12,882 nucleotides of DNA from Chloroflexia bacterium (GCA_013696525.1 JACCYK010000383.1:1-12882), one strand, 5' to 3'; positions 1 through 6,775 are shown, counted from the stretch's first letter. Numbers and translations: made by a program. Notes: generated by a model not told the origin, from the letters alone.

Positions 1-136
1 GGGTTAATGCACAACATCGCGGCCCGAACGGCACGATGGTCGGCTCACCGCGGCGGCATCGCCGCGAGATGCCGGTTATGTCGATACCCGCCGATCCCGG
101 ACGCCGGCCGCTCAGGTCCAACCATGCCCGGGCAAC
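1..136 (-). other. Leader downstream of the FMN riboswitch; no gene supported
   Basis: This is the distal part of the riboswitch-controlled transcript, running leftward out of the window. I see no coding region I can support. On the minus strand an ATG at 17-15 opens a frame that stays open to the edge, but only five codons are visible and no Shine-Dalgarno sequence precedes it, so I do not call a start. The controlled gene must lie beyond position 1. FMN riboswitches usually precede riboflavin synthesis (ribD, ribE, ribBA, ribH) or riboflavin transport genes, which is expectation rather than observation. Confidence 0.4.
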
Positions 137-159
137 AAAAAACCCGGGGGCATTGGACC
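115..159 (-). repeat. Long inverted repeat overlapping the riboswitch terminator
   Basis: Outer arms GGTCCAA (115-121) and TTGGACC (153-159) pair perfectly. Inner segments around 124-132 and 143-152 (ATGCCCGGG against CCCGGGGGCAT) pair further with small bulges. The loop holds the A/T run at 137-142. The right half shares bases with the intrinsic terminator at 137-165, so the RNA can fold in two mutually exclusive ways. The larger hairpin could form only after RNA polymerase has passed the terminator, so it may protect read-through RNA or present a second control point. The role is inferred. Confidence 0.45.
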
Positions 160-165
160 CTCGGG
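137..165 (-). terminator. Intrinsic terminator, expression platform of the FMN riboswitch
   Basis: Read on the minus strand, CCCGAGGG (165-158) pairs with CCCCCGGG (150-143) across a 7-nt loop, with one A-C mismatch, and is followed at once by six T residues (142-137). This is a classic rho-independent terminator. It lies about 55 nt downstream of the FMN aptamer, as expected for transcriptional control. A possible antiterminator is minus-strand GGGCGG (212-207) pairing with CTGCCC (168-163), which takes three bases of the terminator's first arm. That alternative pairing is only six base pairs and is tentative. Confidence 0.75.
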
Positions 166-220
166 CAGGCGATTAGGGAAACACAACGCACGGCGGACGG
201 CAGCTACCGCCCTACCACAC

Positions 221-363
221 GCCCTCTCCCATCCGGACTATACCGTCGGCTCCGGGGTTCCACCGGATCATGCTCGCGCCACGTCGTGCGCTCGCTCGCG
301 GGCTGTAACCGCCGGTCAGGACTTGGCCGCCATAACTCGGCGGCCTCACCTCACCCCGAAGGC
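221..363 (-). promoter_or_regulatory. FMN riboswitch (RFN element) aptamer
   Basis: The minus strand carries the hallmark RFN segments in order. A CTTCGGGG-like start is followed by the conserved GACCGGCGG (317-309), then a variable arm, then GGTGGAACCCCGGAGCC with GAGCCGACGG (252-243), and finally GTCCGGATGGGAGAG (238-224). The closing P1 helix is intact: GCCUUC (363-358) pairs with GAGGGC (226-221) using one G-U pair. The aptamer binds flavin mononucleotide and normally switches off its transcript when FMN is plentiful. The terminator at 137-165 is the expected off-switch and the promoter at 376-404 drives it. The controlled gene is outside the window. The conserved core is clear, so identification is firm. 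Confidence 0.93.
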
Positions 364-375
364 TGTGCTACCGGC

Positions 376-404
376 AGGATACCGGCTCCTGGTTGCCACG
401 TCAA
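376..404 (-). promoter_or_regulatory. Sigma-70 type promoter of the riboswitch transcript
   Basis: On the minus strand, TTGACG (404-399) is separated by exactly 17 nt from TATCCT (381-376). The predicted start site near 370-368 falls a few bases before the riboswitch P1 helix, where a leader RNA should begin. This means the riboswitch transcript starts independently and does not rely on read-through from the cof operon that ends at 471. Confidence 0.65.
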
Positions 405-405
405 T

Positions 406-450
406 GCCGGCGCCGACCAAAAACCGGCGGCGGCTCCTGATTTGTCAGCC
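406..450 (-). terminator. Possible weak terminator or hairpins after the cof operon
   Basis: Downstream of the oxidoreductase stop, the minus strand has a small imperfect hairpin (450-432, GGCTGA with TCAGGAGCC) followed eight bases later by five T residues (423-419). A second hairpin (434-425 with 415-406, ten pairs with one C-C mismatch) loops around that T run. Neither is a textbook intrinsic terminator because the T run does not directly follow the stem. The cof transcript must end somewhere here or read into the riboswitch leader. Confidence 0.25.
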
Positions 451-470
451 TCCGATGCACCCCCACTTAC

Positions 471-1460
471 CTACGACGGCCATTTCAGCTTGGGAATCAC
501 GCGCTCCCCGTATGCCTTGATGAACGCTTCCTGATTCCGAGCCACGTTGTGGATGTAAATTTCGCCAAATCCGAGATCGATGAAGTGCTGCAGGTGGGCC
601 ACATGCTCGTCCAGGTCCGGCGAGAGCAGCACCCGGTTCTTGTAGTGTTCCGGTCTCACCAGCTTCGCCATCGCCTCGAAGTCTTCCGGGTCGCGGATGT
701 CGGCCTTGGGAAAGGCCATGCCGCCGTTGGGCCATTCCTTGATCGCCGCTTCTGTCGCGGCCGCTTCAGAATCGGCCAGCGCGAGCTTCACTTGAAGGAG
801 CTTGGGCATCCTGGCGACGTCTTTGCCGCCTTCCCGGGCGCCCTTCTCGTATCGTTCGAGCAGCATCTTCAGCTTCTCATCGGCGGCGCCGACCGTGATC
901 AGGCCGTCCGTAAACTTGCCGGTGCGGAACGCCATGATCGGGCCGGAAGTCGCGACGTAGATCGGCGGCGGCGTCTCCGGCATGGTGTAGAGTCGAGCGC
1001 TTTCGACATTGAAGTGCTCGCCGCGGTACTTGATCTTCTTGCCGGTGAAGAGTTTGGTGATGATCTCGATCGATTCCATCAGGCGTTCGAGCCGCACCGG
1101 CGCCTCGGGCCAGTATTCTCCGACGATGTGCTCGTTGAGCGCCTCGCCCGCTCCCAGGCCCAAATAGAACCGCCCCGGATACATGGCCTCCAACGTTGTG
1201 GCCGCCTGCGCCAGCACCGCCGGATGATACCGATACCCCGGCGGCGTCACCCCCGTGCCGAACTTCAGGCTGGTTGTCGCTCCCAATGCGCCCAGCCAGG
1301 CCCAGACAAATGCGGAATGCCCCTGGGACGGAACCCACGGGTGAAAATGATCGGAGGCCATCACCGCGCCGAATCCCGCGTATTCGGCCTGTTGCGCGTA
1401 CGTGAGCAGGTCCGTTGGATGAAACTGCTCAAACGACGCCGCGTATCCAACAACGCCCAT
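471..1460 (-). CDS. F420-dependent LLM-class oxidoreductase, glucose-6-phosphate dehydrogenase family
   Basis: A 329-residue luciferase-like TIM-barrel enzyme of the F420-dependent G6PDH family. Members such as mycobacterial Fgd move hydride from glucose 6-phosphate to F420, giving F420H2 and 6-phosphogluconolactone in the cytoplasm. Visible family features are the N-terminal GYAASFEQFHPTDLL, SDHFHPW (36-42, with the His and Trp used at the Fgd active site), GAGEALNE (103-110, with the catalytic-type Glu106) and SGP (172-174). Aligning by hand to Fgd from memory, two of three phosphate-binding residues appear kept (Lys252, Arg276). The position of Fgd Lys198 appears to be Ala193. The sugar-phosphate substrate is therefore less certain. 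I chose the ATG at 1460 because AAGGGGG lies just upstream and the longer reading frame adds no family sequence. It is the last gene of the cof operon, 25 bp after cofE. Confidence 0.87.
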   Translation of the reverse strand: MGVVGYAASFEQFHPTDLLTYAQQAEYAGFGAVMASDHFHPWVPSQGHSAFVWAWLGALGATTSLKFGTGVTPPGYRYHPAVLAQAATTLEAMYPGRFYLGLGAGEALNEHIVGEYWPEAPVRLERLMESIEIITKLFTGKKIKYRGEHFNVESARLYTMPETPPPIYVATSGPIMAFRTGKFTDGLITVGAADEKLKMLLERYEKGAREGGKDVARMPKLLQVKLALADSEAAATEAAIKEWPNGGMAFPKADIRDPEDFEAMAKLVRPEHYKNRVLLSPDLDEHVAHLQHFIDLGFGEIYIHNVARNQEAFIKAYGERVIPKLKWPS

Positions 1461-1485
1461 CTCGCCCCCTTGATTCAACCAGTCC

Positions 1486-2277
1486 CTACCGAAAGAGGTC
1501 CCGTTCCGGACCCAACACCAGATCACGCCCCGTGCCGGGCGCCATCGCCACCGCCGGCTCATAGCCGCGCACAACGACGACCGGCCGGGCCGCGAGCTTG
1601 TGCGTCAGCAGCTCGGCCGCGCTCGCCAGCTCGTCGGCGACCGCCAGCATTGTCACATGCAGCTCATAGCCCGCCCCGTCCCGCTGGCCTCGATAGTCAA
1701 CCACCGGCGCCAACCCGGCAACGCCGATGGCGACGTTCACCTGTCCCGCCCGCCACGGCCGGCCGAACGTGTCGCTGATAACCACCCCCGGCGCGGTTGA
1801 CGGATCTATCCCGAAAAAACCGGCGATCTCCTGTCGGAGCCGCGCCGCCGACTGGTCCGGATCGACCGGCAGCAGGCAGACCGTGTCCGGTGCCACGTTC
1901 GAGGCGTCGACGCCGGCGTTGGCGCAGATGAACCCATGGTGGGTTTCCGCGATGATGATCCCGCGGTCCATTCGCACGATCCGGGTGCTCTCCCGGAGAA
2001 CCACTTCGATCTGTCGCGGATCCTTTCCCCAGCGCTCGGCGAAGGCATGGGCAAATCCCGACGGCTCGACATCCGCGAGCACGACGATGCGCCCCTCCGC
2101 TTTGCTGACCACTTTCTGCGTCACGACGAGCACATCGCCCGGCGCCGGTCGCAACCCGGATCGCTGGATGGCGCCGGCGATGACCTCGCCAAGCGCATCG
2201 CCTGGTTCGATCTCGGGGATACCCTCGAGTCCAATCAGGCGCAGCTCGGCGGCCCGTCCGTCCGCCCGCGCCGCCAT
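1486..2277 (-). CDS. cofE: Coenzyme F420-0:L-glutamate ligase
   Basis: CofE adds gamma-linked L-glutamates to F420-0 using GTP, the last steps of F420 tail assembly. The 263-residue product carries the family signatures VVTQKVVSKAEGR (51-63), ETHHGFICANAGVDASN (111-127) and ISDTFGRPWRAGQVNVAIGV (167-186). Length matches archaeal-type single-domain CofE. The C-terminal FMN-binding nitroreductase domain found in actinobacterial FbiB is absent, so any dehydro-F420-0 reductase must be encoded elsewhere. The ATG at 2277 lies two bases after the cofC stop, with GGAG six bases before it. A GTG one codon upstream (2280) is the alternative start. The overlap-like junction suggests translational coupling to cofC. 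Confidence 0.95.
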   Translation of the reverse strand: MAARADGRAAELRLIGLEGIPEIEPGDALGEVIAGAIQRSGLRPAPGDVLVVTQKVVSKAEGRIVVLADVEPSGFAHAFAERWGKDPRQIEVVLRESTRIVRMDRGIIIAETHHGFICANAGVDASNVAPDTVCLLPVDPDQSAARLRQEIAGFFGIDPSTAPGVVISDTFGRPWRAGQVNVAIGVAGLAPVVDYRGQRDGAGYELHVTMLAVADELASAAELLTHKLAARPVVVVRGYEPAVAMAPGTGRDLVLGPERDLFR

Positions 2278-2279
2278 CA

Positions 2280-2972
2280 CTAGCTCCGCTCCCGAGCAGC
2301 CGACGACGACGCCACGGCACTAGTCGAGTCATGCCGAAGCTCCGCGAATCGCAGGACCTCACAACGTTCATTTTGAAGGATCTGCAAGTCGTCGAGGGTG
2401 TCGAGGTCGAACCCGGTGCCCACCGTCGATACTCGACCGAATGTCAGCCCGCTCCGTGCCGCTTCTCGCTCATGCCGCCGCGCGCTTCCCGGCCCGTACT
2501 GATACACGAACTCAGTTCCCGACCCCTGGAACCGCACCAGGGAGAGATTCGTCCCCGTGCCGTGGCGGTCCGGCGCGACGACCACTTGGGCGGGATCATC
2601 CAAGACGGTCTGCACGTCTGCCGACATCAACAGCGGCAAATCGCCGAAGGCGACGAGAAGACCAGATGCGTCGTGGTCTAGCGCCCAGTCCCGGCCGATC
2701 GCAACCGCCCGGTTCAGGCCCGGCTGGTCGTCGTGCTGAAGGATCGGCACGACTCGATCATCAACGGCCCGCGCAAACTCGAGGGCACTGGGATCGGGAC
2801 TGATCACGGCGAGTTTGGCGAGGTCGTCGACCGCGAGCGCCGCCCGGATCACTCCGCGGAGCATCCACTGGCTCACCGCGGCCCGAGCCTCGGTCGACAG
2901 TGTTTCGGCAAGACGGGTCTTCCCCGAACGAAATCCTCGAATCGGCACTAAGCCGACGACATCGACAGTCAC
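2280..2972 (-). CDS. cofC: 2-phospho-L-lactate (or phosphoenolpyruvate) guanylyltransferase
   Basis: CofC/FbiD activates a three-carbon phosphoacid with GTP to make the guanylylated donor used by CofD. The 230-residue protein shows the nucleotidyltransferase N-terminus PIRGFRSGKTRL (10-21), the metal/nucleotide motif FGDLPLL (109-115), the CofC signature APDRHGTGTNLSL (133-145) and GFDLDTLDD (187-195). The last 30 residues are a Ser/Ala-rich tail without recognisable motifs. Archaeal enzymes are described with 2-phospholactate and mycobacterial FbiD with phosphoenolpyruvate; the sequence does not let me choose. Start is GTG at 2972, which overlaps the cofD stop in a GTGA tetranucleotide (2969-2972), implying tight translational coupling. 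Confidence 0.93.
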   Translation of the reverse strand: MTVDVVGLVPIRGFRSGKTRLAETLSTEARAAVSQWMLRGVIRAALAVDDLAKLAVISPDPSALEFARAVDDRVVPILQHDDQPGLNRAVAIGRDWALDHDASGLLVAFGDLPLLMSADVQTVLDDPAQVVVAPDRHGTGTNLSLVRFQGSGTEFVYQYGPGSARRHEREAARSGLTFGRVSTVGTGFDLDTLDDLQILQNERCEVLRFAELRHDSTSAVASSSAARERS

Positions 2973-3922
2973 CGGGCCGTCAACTCCCGGGCGCGAAGCC
3001 GGCGACCGAACGCCAGCACGTCCATCGCCAAGCGCCGGCGATCTTCATCGCCGCCCATGACCGTTCCCGTGACCAATGTCCTCAGTCCCAGCGATTCGAT
3101 GCGCGGCGCCAACTCACGATCCGATTCATCAATCACAAAGGCGTCGATGAACGAAGCATACAAGGAAGCGACGCCCACGGCCGAAACTTCATGACCGAGC
3201 GTGGCCAGCATGCGATCGGCCGGTCCCTTCAGCGCCCTGCCGCCAACAATCGGGCTGACCGCGACCACCGGCGCCGTTGCCGTTGTCAGGGCGTGTTCTA
3301 CACCGGGCAACGCGAGGATCGGACCGATGCTGACGATCGGGTTTGACGGCGCCACCACGATGATTTCCGCCGCCGCGATCGCCTCCATTACCTGCTCGGT
3401 TGGCCTCGCCCGCTCCGCCCCGTCGAAAACGACCCCAAGCACGTCGTCTGATTGCCTCCGGCCGACGAAGTAGTCCTGAAACGCCAAACGCCCGGCGGGT
3501 GTGTCGAGCAAAGTCGCCACCGGATCATTGGTCATCGGCAACATGCCGGCAGCGACACCGAGCGCCGAGGCCAGCTCCGCGGTCACATCGGTGAGGAGAT
3601 CTCCACTCCGCAGGCGCTCCGTCCGTAGGATATGCGTCGCGAAATCTTGGTCGCCCAGCTTGAACCACGGGTCACGTCCGTACCGGCTGATCGCGTTCAA
3701 GGTCTGGACCGTGTCTCCCGCCACTCCCCACCCGGGCCCGGCATCCACGATCCCGGCCAGGGTGTACATGACCGTGTCCAAGTCCGGACAGATCCGAAGG
3801 CCGTAGAGATCAAAGTCGTCACCGGTATTGACTATGACCGTTAGTTCCCCGGCCGGAAGTGCCAGCGCAAGGCCACGAGCCAGCTTGGCCCCGCCGACGC
3901 CCCCCGCGAGCTCGACAATCAT
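2969..3922 (-). CDS. cofD: 2-phospho-L-lactate transferase
   Basis: CofD (FbiA in actinobacteria) transfers the phospholactyl or phosphoenolpyruvyl group from the CofC product to FO, giving F420-0 or its dehydro form. The 317-residue protein has AGGVGGAKLARGL at the N-terminus (6-18), NTGDD (32-36), the metal-binding PDLDT region (46-50), WFKLGDQDFATH (86-97), MTNDPVATLLDT (130-141) and APSNPIVSIGPIL (191-203), all typical of the family at normal length. It is the first gene of the minus-strand cofD-cofC-cofE-oxidoreductase operon. The ATG at 3922 gives the exact family N-terminus, but the upstream GCGGGG is only a weak ribosome-binding site. The divergent 281-bp gap to the kinase must hold its promoter; I could not identify one convincingly. 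Confidence 0.96.
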   Translation of the reverse strand: MIVELAGGVGGAKLARGLALALPAGELTVIVNTGDDFDLYGLRICPDLDTVMYTLAGIVDAGPGWGVAGDTVQTLNAISRYGRDPWFKLGDQDFATHILRTERLRSGDLLTDVTAELASALGVAAGMLPMTNDPVATLLDTPAGRLAFQDYFVGRRQSDDVLGVVFDGAERARPTEQVMEAIAAAEIIVVAPSNPIVSIGPILALPGVEHALTTATAPVVAVSPIVGGRALKGPADRMLATLGHEVSAVGVASLYASFIDAFVIDESDRELAPRIESLGLRTLVTGTVMGGDEDRRRLAMDVLAFGRRLRARELTAR

Positions 3923-4152
3923 CGGTTGACCCCGCGAAGCGTGGTCAGCGTGCGCCCATCCATCCAGAACTGCCTATCCATCTTTCGCACCGCAACACAA
4001 GACGCCGCGTCACGCCGTGCCGGTGTTTCTAGAGAACGCAAGATCGACATGACGTGTGAGACACCAGATGCGTACGTCGACATCCTTCGGCTTCCCACAA
4101 TACTTCCCAAATGTAACCCGCGGTCCCTATCGCGACCAGGTACTGGCCTCGG

Positions 4153-4158
4153 TATACT
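4153..4158 (+). promoter_or_regulatory. Candidate -10 box for the kinase/deacetylase operon
   Basis: TATACT lies about 45 bp before the kinase ATG. No good -35 box is visible: the hexamer 17 bp upstream (4130-4135) reads TCGCGA. The position suits a short leader, but with half a promoter this remains tentative. The rest of the 281-bp divergent gap (3923-4203) holds only weak structure: a GTGT-GAG-ACAC inverted repeat (4054-4064) and the heptamer TCGACAT repeated at 4044-4050 and 4077-4083. Confidence 0.3.
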
Positions 4159-4203
4159 CGCTACATCTACGTTACGTCGGATGGATGGGAGCACGAGCCA
4201 AAG

Positions 4204-5733
4204 ATGTCCAACGCTTCGGATGCGGACCGCGATCGTCAGCTTGTCTTGGCGATCGACATCGGCACCTCCTCGGTGCGCGCCTTGGCCTGCGATACGAAGG
4301 GCAATGCGATCCCGGTGACGGAAACGCAACGGTCGTATCGCCTGCACCCGACGCGGGACGGCGGCGCCGAGTATGATGCCACGTCCCTGTTCGAGTTGCT
4401 TTGCGATGTGATTGACCAGACGCTGGCCAAGGTGAACAGTGAATCAGCAACGTTCATCGCGGTCGGCGTGACGAGCTTTTGGCATAGCCTGCTTGGACTC
4501 GACAAAGACCGAAATCCGGTGACACCCATCTATTTCTGGGCGGATTCACGCGCTGACCAGACAATCGACGACTTGGAGCGGCAGCTCGATCTTGATCGCG
4601 TCTGGCAACGGACGGGCTGCCGGCTGCATTCGTCGTACTGGCCGGCCAAACTGCATTGGTTGCGCGAATCTCAGCCCCGCCTCTATGGCGAAGTTGATCG
4701 GTGGGTCTCGTTTACCGAGTATGTCCAATGCCAGTTGACCGGGGACCAGGCGCCGGTCGTGTCCGTCTCGATGGCGTCCGGCACCGGGCTCCTCGATGTC
4801 CACGCGCTGGTCTGGGATGACGAGTTGCTTGCCGTCCTCGGGATCGAGCCCGCCAAGCTCCCCGCGCTCGTCGATGTCGATGATCACGGCGTGGTGAATC
4901 ATCGCTTCAGTCGCCGCTGGCCAGTGCTTCACGGTGTGCCCTGGATCCCCGCGCTCGGGGATGGAGCCTGCGCCAACGTCGGCAGCGGCGCCATCGGTCC
5001 CGGCCGCATCGCGTTGACGCTCGGCACCTCCGGCGCGATGCGAATGGTGCTGCCGGCGCCGCCCGGCTCGACCTGGCCGGTGCCGGCTGGTCTCTGGGCC
5101 TACCGCCTTGACCGCGAGTACGCGGTGCTTGGCGGCGCCCTCAGCAACGGAGGCAATGTTCGCCGCTGGGTATCCGAGCTCACCGGATTGCAGATGACCG
5201 TCGAGAACACGGCCGCGATCGCCGCCCTACCAGCGGATGGCCATGGCCTCACGATCCTTCCCTTTGTCGCCGGCGAACGCTCCCCCGGCTGGCACCGCGA
5301 CGCCACCGGGCTGATCAACGGTTTGACCATGGCCACAACGCCGATCGACCTGGCTCGCGCCACCTTGGAGGCCGTGGCCTATCGCTTCGCTCGCATCTAT
5401 GATGCACTCCTGCCGATCGCCGCCTCGCCTCATCAGATCGTTGCCAATGGTGGCGCGATCGTCCACTCTCCGGAGTGGACGCAAATGATCGCCAGCACGC
5501 TCGGTCATGACATTTTGGCGTTGCCGGCGGGAGACGAAGCAACCGCCCGTGGCGCGGCGATCATGGCCCTACGTTCGGTCGGCGCCCGCTCAAGCCTGGA
5601 CGCCGGGCCCGACCCGTCGCGAGAAGCGACGCGCTTCGCACCATCCGCTGCCGATCACACCAGCTATCGAGCCGGAAGGATTCGGCAGGAATCACTGGAA
5701 GGTATGCTCTATCCCGCGTCGGAACGAAATTAA
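4204..5733 (+). CDS. FGGY family carbohydrate kinase, gluconokinase-like
   Basis: An ATP-dependent sugar kinase of 509 residues, normal for FGGY enzymes. The N-terminal phosphate-binding loop is DIGTSSVRA (18-26). The substrate region WADSRA (112-117) and the catalytic GDGACANVGSG (252-262, base Asp253) are clear, followed by LGTSGA (273-278) and a C-terminal ADP-binding segment with VANGGAIVHSPEW. The GDGACAN version of the catalytic motif and the WADSRA segment resemble FGGY gluconokinases, which make 6-phosphogluconate; other polyols or aldonates remain possible. GGGAG lies 12 bases before the ATG, a rather long spacing, and no better in-frame start is seen. The gene diverges from cofD and is followed after 66 bp by the PIG-L deacetylase on the same strand. 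If it is a gluconokinase, its product lies one lactonase step beyond the product expected of the neighbouring oxidoreductase, which is a metabolic inference. Confidence 0.88.
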   Translation: MSNASDADRDRQLVLAIDIGTSSVRALACDTKGNAIPVTETQRSYRLHPTRDGGAEYDATSLFELLCDVIDQTLAKVNSESATFIAVGVTSFWHSLLGLDKDRNPVTPIYFWADSRADQTIDDLERQLDLDRVWQRTGCRLHSSYWPAKLHWLRESQPRLYGEVDRWVSFTEYVQCQLTGDQAPVVSVSMASGTGLLDVHALVWDDELLAVLGIEPAKLPALVDVDDHGVVNHRFSRRWPVLHGVPWIPALGDGACANVGSGAIGPGRIALTLGTSGAMRMVLPAPPGSTWPVPAGLWAYRLDREYAVLGGALSNGGNVRRWVSELTGLQMTVENTAAIAALPADGHGLTILPFVAGERSPGWHRDATGLINGLTMATTPIDLARATLEAVAYRFARIYDALLPIAASPHQIVANGGAIVHSPEWTQMIASTLGHDILALPAGDEATARGAAIMALRSVGARSSLDAGPDPSREATRFAPSAADHTSYRAGRIRQESLEGMLYPASERN

Positions 5734-5799
5734 TCTCCTTGGCCGTGGGCCGCCGCTTGCCGCCAGCTCTCGATGAAAAAAACGACGAGGAGAGAAGTA

Positions 5800-6699
5800 A
5801 TGGACGATCCTGACATCCGAGAATCAACCGCGGGCCCGAGCGCCGGTCCGTTCGGCGGACCGCTCCTGTTCAGCCTGGCGCATCCGGATGACGAGTCGTT
5901 CTCCTGCGGCGGGACCATTGTCAAGGCGGTGGCCGCCGGAGCCCCGGTGACCGTGATCTCGGCGACCCGCGGGGAACGCGGCGAATCGGCAATCCCAGCG
6001 ATCACCACGCCGCAAACGCTGGCCGCGGTCCGCGACCAAGAGCTGAGGACGGCAATGGCCGGGCTGGGGGTAACAGATGTTCGTTTTCTTGGCTACTGGG
6101 ACTCTGGCATGGACGGAACCCCGGAAAACGACGACCCGCGCGCCTTCGTACAGGCGCCTCAAGAAGACGTCGTGACCCGCCTGGTCGTCCAGGTTCGCGG
6201 GCTCAGACCCGCGGTCGTCATAACCTTCGGTCCCGAGGGGGGCTATGGCCATCCCGACCACATCGCCATCCATCATGCCACGGTCGACGCCGTGACCCAA
6301 TCGGCTCAAGCCGGCCATCGACCGGAGCTCGGACCACCCTGGACGGTCGACGCCCTCTACTACACGGCCACGCCGCGTGATTTGCTCTTAAAGTTTGCTG
6401 AAAAGAACGAGGGGCCGTTTCGACACTTGTCGATGGAGGCGAGACAACGGCTCGGTGTGCGGGAAGAAGACATCACGACCCGGATCGACATCACCGATCG
6501 CTTGCGGCAAAAGGCGGCCGCGGTTCTCGCCCATGCGTCGCAGGTTGGCGACCCAACCCGCTTCGATTTGGATGCCGCGGGCGAACGCCGGCATTGGCGG
6601 ATGCTTGACCATGAGCACTTCGTCCGCGCCCGGCTGCCCTGGGAACCGGCCAGCGGCGACCTTGCCGATCCCCTGCTCAAGCTCGATCAATTCCCCTAG
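5800..6699 (+). CDS. PIG-L family zinc-dependent deacetylase
   Basis: A 299-residue LmbE/PIG-L protein. Family members remove N-acetyl groups from GlcNAc-type sugars or cleave mycothiol- and bacillithiol-related amides with a zinc centre. The zinc motif AHPDDE is at 27-32 and the third zinc ligand His lies in GGYGHPDH (147-154). ATRGERGE (55-62) is typical of thiol-pathway and antibiotic-related members, but the substrate cannot be read from the sequence. I chose the ATG at 5800 because AGGAGAG (5788-5794) sits five bases upstream; an in-frame ATG at 5773 would place that site inside the gene. The 66-bp gap after the kinase, without a terminator, suggests co-transcription. A palindrome and a strong terminator follow. 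Confidence 0.9.
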   Translation: MDDPDIRESTAGPSAGPFGGPLLFSLAHPDDESFSCGGTIVKAVAAGAPVTVISATRGERGESAIPAITTPQTLAAVRDQELRTAMAGLGVTDVRFLGYWDSGMDGTPENDDPRAFVQAPQEDVVTRLVVQVRGLRPAVVITFGPEGGYGHPDHIAIHHATVDAVTQSAQAGHRPELGPPWTVDALYYTATPRDLLLKFAEKNEGPFRHLSMEARQRLGVREEDITTRIDITDRLRQKAAAVLAHASQVGDPTRFDLDAAGERRHWRMLDHEHFVRARLPWEPASGDLADPLLKLDQFP

Positions 6700-6708
6700 C
6701 CGCCAACC

Positions 6709-6728
6709 AATTCCGGCGTGCCGGAATT
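6709..6728. repeat. Perfect 20-bp palindrome after the deacetylase gene
   Basis: AATTCCGGCGTGCCGGAATT reads AATTCCGGC-GT-GCCGGAATT, two perfect nine-base arms around a two-base centre. It begins ten bases after the deacetylase stop. The two-base centre is too tight for a full RNA loop and no T run follows, so a protein-binding site or a transcript-end stem are both possible. I did not see the same palindrome elsewhere in the window. Confidence 0.5.
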
Positions 6729-6775
6729 AGCATCTACGCCCAATGACGTCGCTGAGCCGCTTTGCTAGGCTTATT

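Noticed and set aside
7..534. Plus-strand open frame of 175 codons across the left end
   Set aside because: It runs antisense through the FMN riboswitch and terminator, and the product is low-complexity and Arg/Pro-rich with no recognisable family.
1461..1574. N-terminal extension of the oxidoreductase
   Set aside because: The extra 38 residues overlap cofE, match nothing in the family and precede a good ribosome-binding site and standard start at 1460.
549..1778. Plus-strand open frame of about 400 codons
   Set aside because: It is antisense to the oxidoreductase and cofE; the translation is Arg/His-rich and typical of opposite-strand frames in GC-rich DNA.
4044..4083. TCGACAT direct repeat and GTGT-GAG-ACAC inverted repeat in the cofD/kinase gap
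   Set aside because: The repeats are seven and four bases long, likely by chance in a gap of this size; noted only within the promoter entry.
3919..4347. Minus-strand open frame of 142 codons upstream of cofD
   Set aside because: It overlaps the kinase gene, has no ribosome-binding site and encodes an Arg-rich string.
5773..5799. Upstream ATG of the deacetylase gene
   Set aside because: Using it would place the strong AGGAGAG ribosome-binding site inside the coding region; the ATG at 5800 fits better.
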